Of a stretch of 5,706 bases of DNA, positions 5,292 to 5,706 are shown one piece after another. The notes beneath the pieces are model-generated. The model was not told where the DNA came from. It searched no databases and saw only the letters and a program-made list of their open reading frames with translations. How positions within the stretch are numbered: position 1 is the first letter of the stretch; every line of letters starts with the position of its first letter. Origin of the DNA: JAWCLZ01 sp038850275 (GTDB taxonomy: Archaea; Halobacteriota; JAWCLZ01); NCBI GenBank assembly GCA_038850275.1, contig JAWCLZ010000046.1:1-5706 (forward strand), in the 5' to 3' direction. The position numbers were made by a program, and so were the translations under genes.

Positions 5292-5307
5292 AATGTATAC
5301 AATTTCG
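5277..5307 (+). promoter_or_regulatory. vapBC-3 promoter with palindromic operator candidate
   Basis: A TATA-like element, GATTTATGT (5277-5285), is centred about 27 bases before the ATG at 5308. Between them, and touching the ATG, is CGAAATGTATACAATTTCG (5289-5307). Its arms CGAAAT and ATTTCG are exact inverted repeats around a GTATAC core with one extra A. Its position over the predicted transcription start is what a repressor operator needs, and its symmetry suits the dimeric ribbon-helix-helix protein encoded next. There is no Shine-Dalgarno site, so the mRNA is probably leaderless. Confidence 0.55.
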
Positions 5308-5592
5308 ATGGGAATCTCTATGGAGGAGGTTATTACCTCTAGGTTTTCCAAGGAATTGCTGAGGAAAATGGATCAAGCGGTTTTGAGGGGGCGTTTTAAG
5401 AGTAGAAGCGAGGCTGTGAGGGTAATTGTGGAGAGGTATCTAATGGAGCATCCTGAGTTGTTCTTGGGCGATGGAGTTGAAGAGTTACTGGCGAAGGCGC
5501 CGAGCTTGAGGGATGATGAGTTGGAGCACCTTGGGGCTAAGTTGTTTAAGGGTTTAAGTGTGCCTGACCTTGTGGCTGAAGGTAGGGAATGA
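5308..5592 (+). CDS. vapB: Ribbon-helix-helix (CopG/ParD-like) VapB antitoxin (pair 3)
   Basis: From the ATG at 5308 this is 94 residues. The N-terminal ribbon-helix-helix fold is clear: strand EEVITSRFS, helix KELLRKMDQAVLRG, the turn FKSRSEAVRVIVERYL with its SRSEAVR motif, then HPELF. This binds operator DNA as a dimer. The C-terminal half (EELLAKAPSLRDDELEHL and LFKGLSVPDLVAEG) should bind and inhibit the toxin, which begins three bases after this gene's stop. Starts at 5293 and 5320 are also in frame. 5293 lies inside the candidate operator palindrome and only 12 bases past the TATA element, so it is unlikely. 5308 is preferred because it is at leaderless distance from the TATA box. Confidence 0.9.
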   Translation: MGISMEEVITSRFSKELLRKMDQAVLRGRFKSRSEAVRVIVERYLMEHPELFLGDGVEELLAKAPSLRDDELEHLGAKLFKGLSVPDLVAEGRE

Positions 5593-5595
5593 GGA

Positions 5596-5706
5596 ATGCT
5601 GCTTTACCTCGACACCAATGTAATCCTTACGAGGTATGCACCGGAAGAACCTAGGCATGGTGAAGCTAAAAAGCTTCTTGGATTGATAGAGGGTGGGGAG
5701 TTGGCT
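5596..5706 (+). CDS. vapC: VapC-family PIN-domain toxin (pair 3, N-terminal part, runs off window)
   Basis: The first 37 codons of a toxin gene are visible. LLYLDTNVILTRYAPEE is the classic start of a PIN domain, with Asp6 as the first metal-binding acidic residue, followed by a helix (HGEAKKLLGLIEGGEL). The ATG lies three bases after the antitoxin stop, with GAGG immediately before and GGTAGGG a little further upstream as possible ribosome binding sequence, so expression is coupled to vapB-3. The remaining catalytic residues lie outside the window, so integrity cannot be judged. Confidence 0.88.
   Translation, partial: MLLYLDTNVILTRYAPEEPRHGEAKKLLGLIEGGELA

Noticed and set aside
5087..5302. 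A 71-codon minus-strand open frame (MYTFRIHKSYALIGK...), with another protein-like minus frame beside it reading GISIKGLPKEALINLIKK
   Set aside because: No recognisable family, its first codons lie inside the vapB-3 operator palindrome, and the plus strand of the same DNA gives a PIN-like motif order that fits the context better. A broken minus-strand gene cannot be fully excluded.

Overview
This window looks like chromosomal DNA from a thermophilic archaeon, probably in or near the Thermoproteota (Crenarchaeota-like). The evidence is an AlaX-type alanyl-tRNA editing protein, several VapBC toxin-antitoxin pairs with archaeal-style antitoxins, AT-rich TATA boxes about 26-29 bases upstream of start codons (leaderless or nearly leaderless mRNAs), few Shine-Dalgarno sites, and charged, Lys/Glu-rich proteins. 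No species can be assigned from sequence alone.

Layout. Bases 1-350 hold the C-terminal half of an AlaX-like Ala-tRNA editing hydrolase. A strong TATA-rich promoter then drives an apparently leaderless gene for an uncharacterised radical SAM enzyme (380-1231). Converging on it from the minus strand is a metal-dependent TIM-barrel protein of the AP endonuclease 2 / sugar isomerase type (1329-1907). Its reading frame continues upstream through what looks like the missing first strand and helix of the barrel but has no normal start codon there (1908-2033, with an in-frame ATG and stop just beyond).

From 2236 to the right edge the window is a toxin-antitoxin island. It holds vapBC-1 on the minus strand (2236-2846, ribbon-helix-helix-like antitoxin), a divergent Wzx/RfbX-like polysaccharide flippase (2974-4218), vapBC-2 (4337-4977, AbrB-type antitoxin), a stretch that reads as a frameshifted and truncated vapC relic (about 5035-5291, possibly preceded by an antitoxin tail), and vapBC-3 (5308-5706, ribbon-helix-helix antitoxin, toxin running off the edge).

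How the parts work together. The three intact TA pairs are antitoxin-first operons with a 4-base ATGA overlap (pairs 1 and 2) or a 3-base gap (pair 3). Their PIN toxins carry the acidic residues expected of VapC ribonucleases. The antitoxins differ between pairs, so they were probably acquired separately rather than by tandem duplication. Each TA promoter has its own symmetric or repeated element near the TATA box, and these are good candidates for autoregulatory operators. The flippase points to cell-surface glycan genes, a region type where accessory genes often turn over. No CRISPR array, rRNA, tRNA or insertion sequence was recognised. The most unusual points are the start-less TIM-barrel gene, the decayed vapC, and the palindrome that abuts the vapB-3 start.
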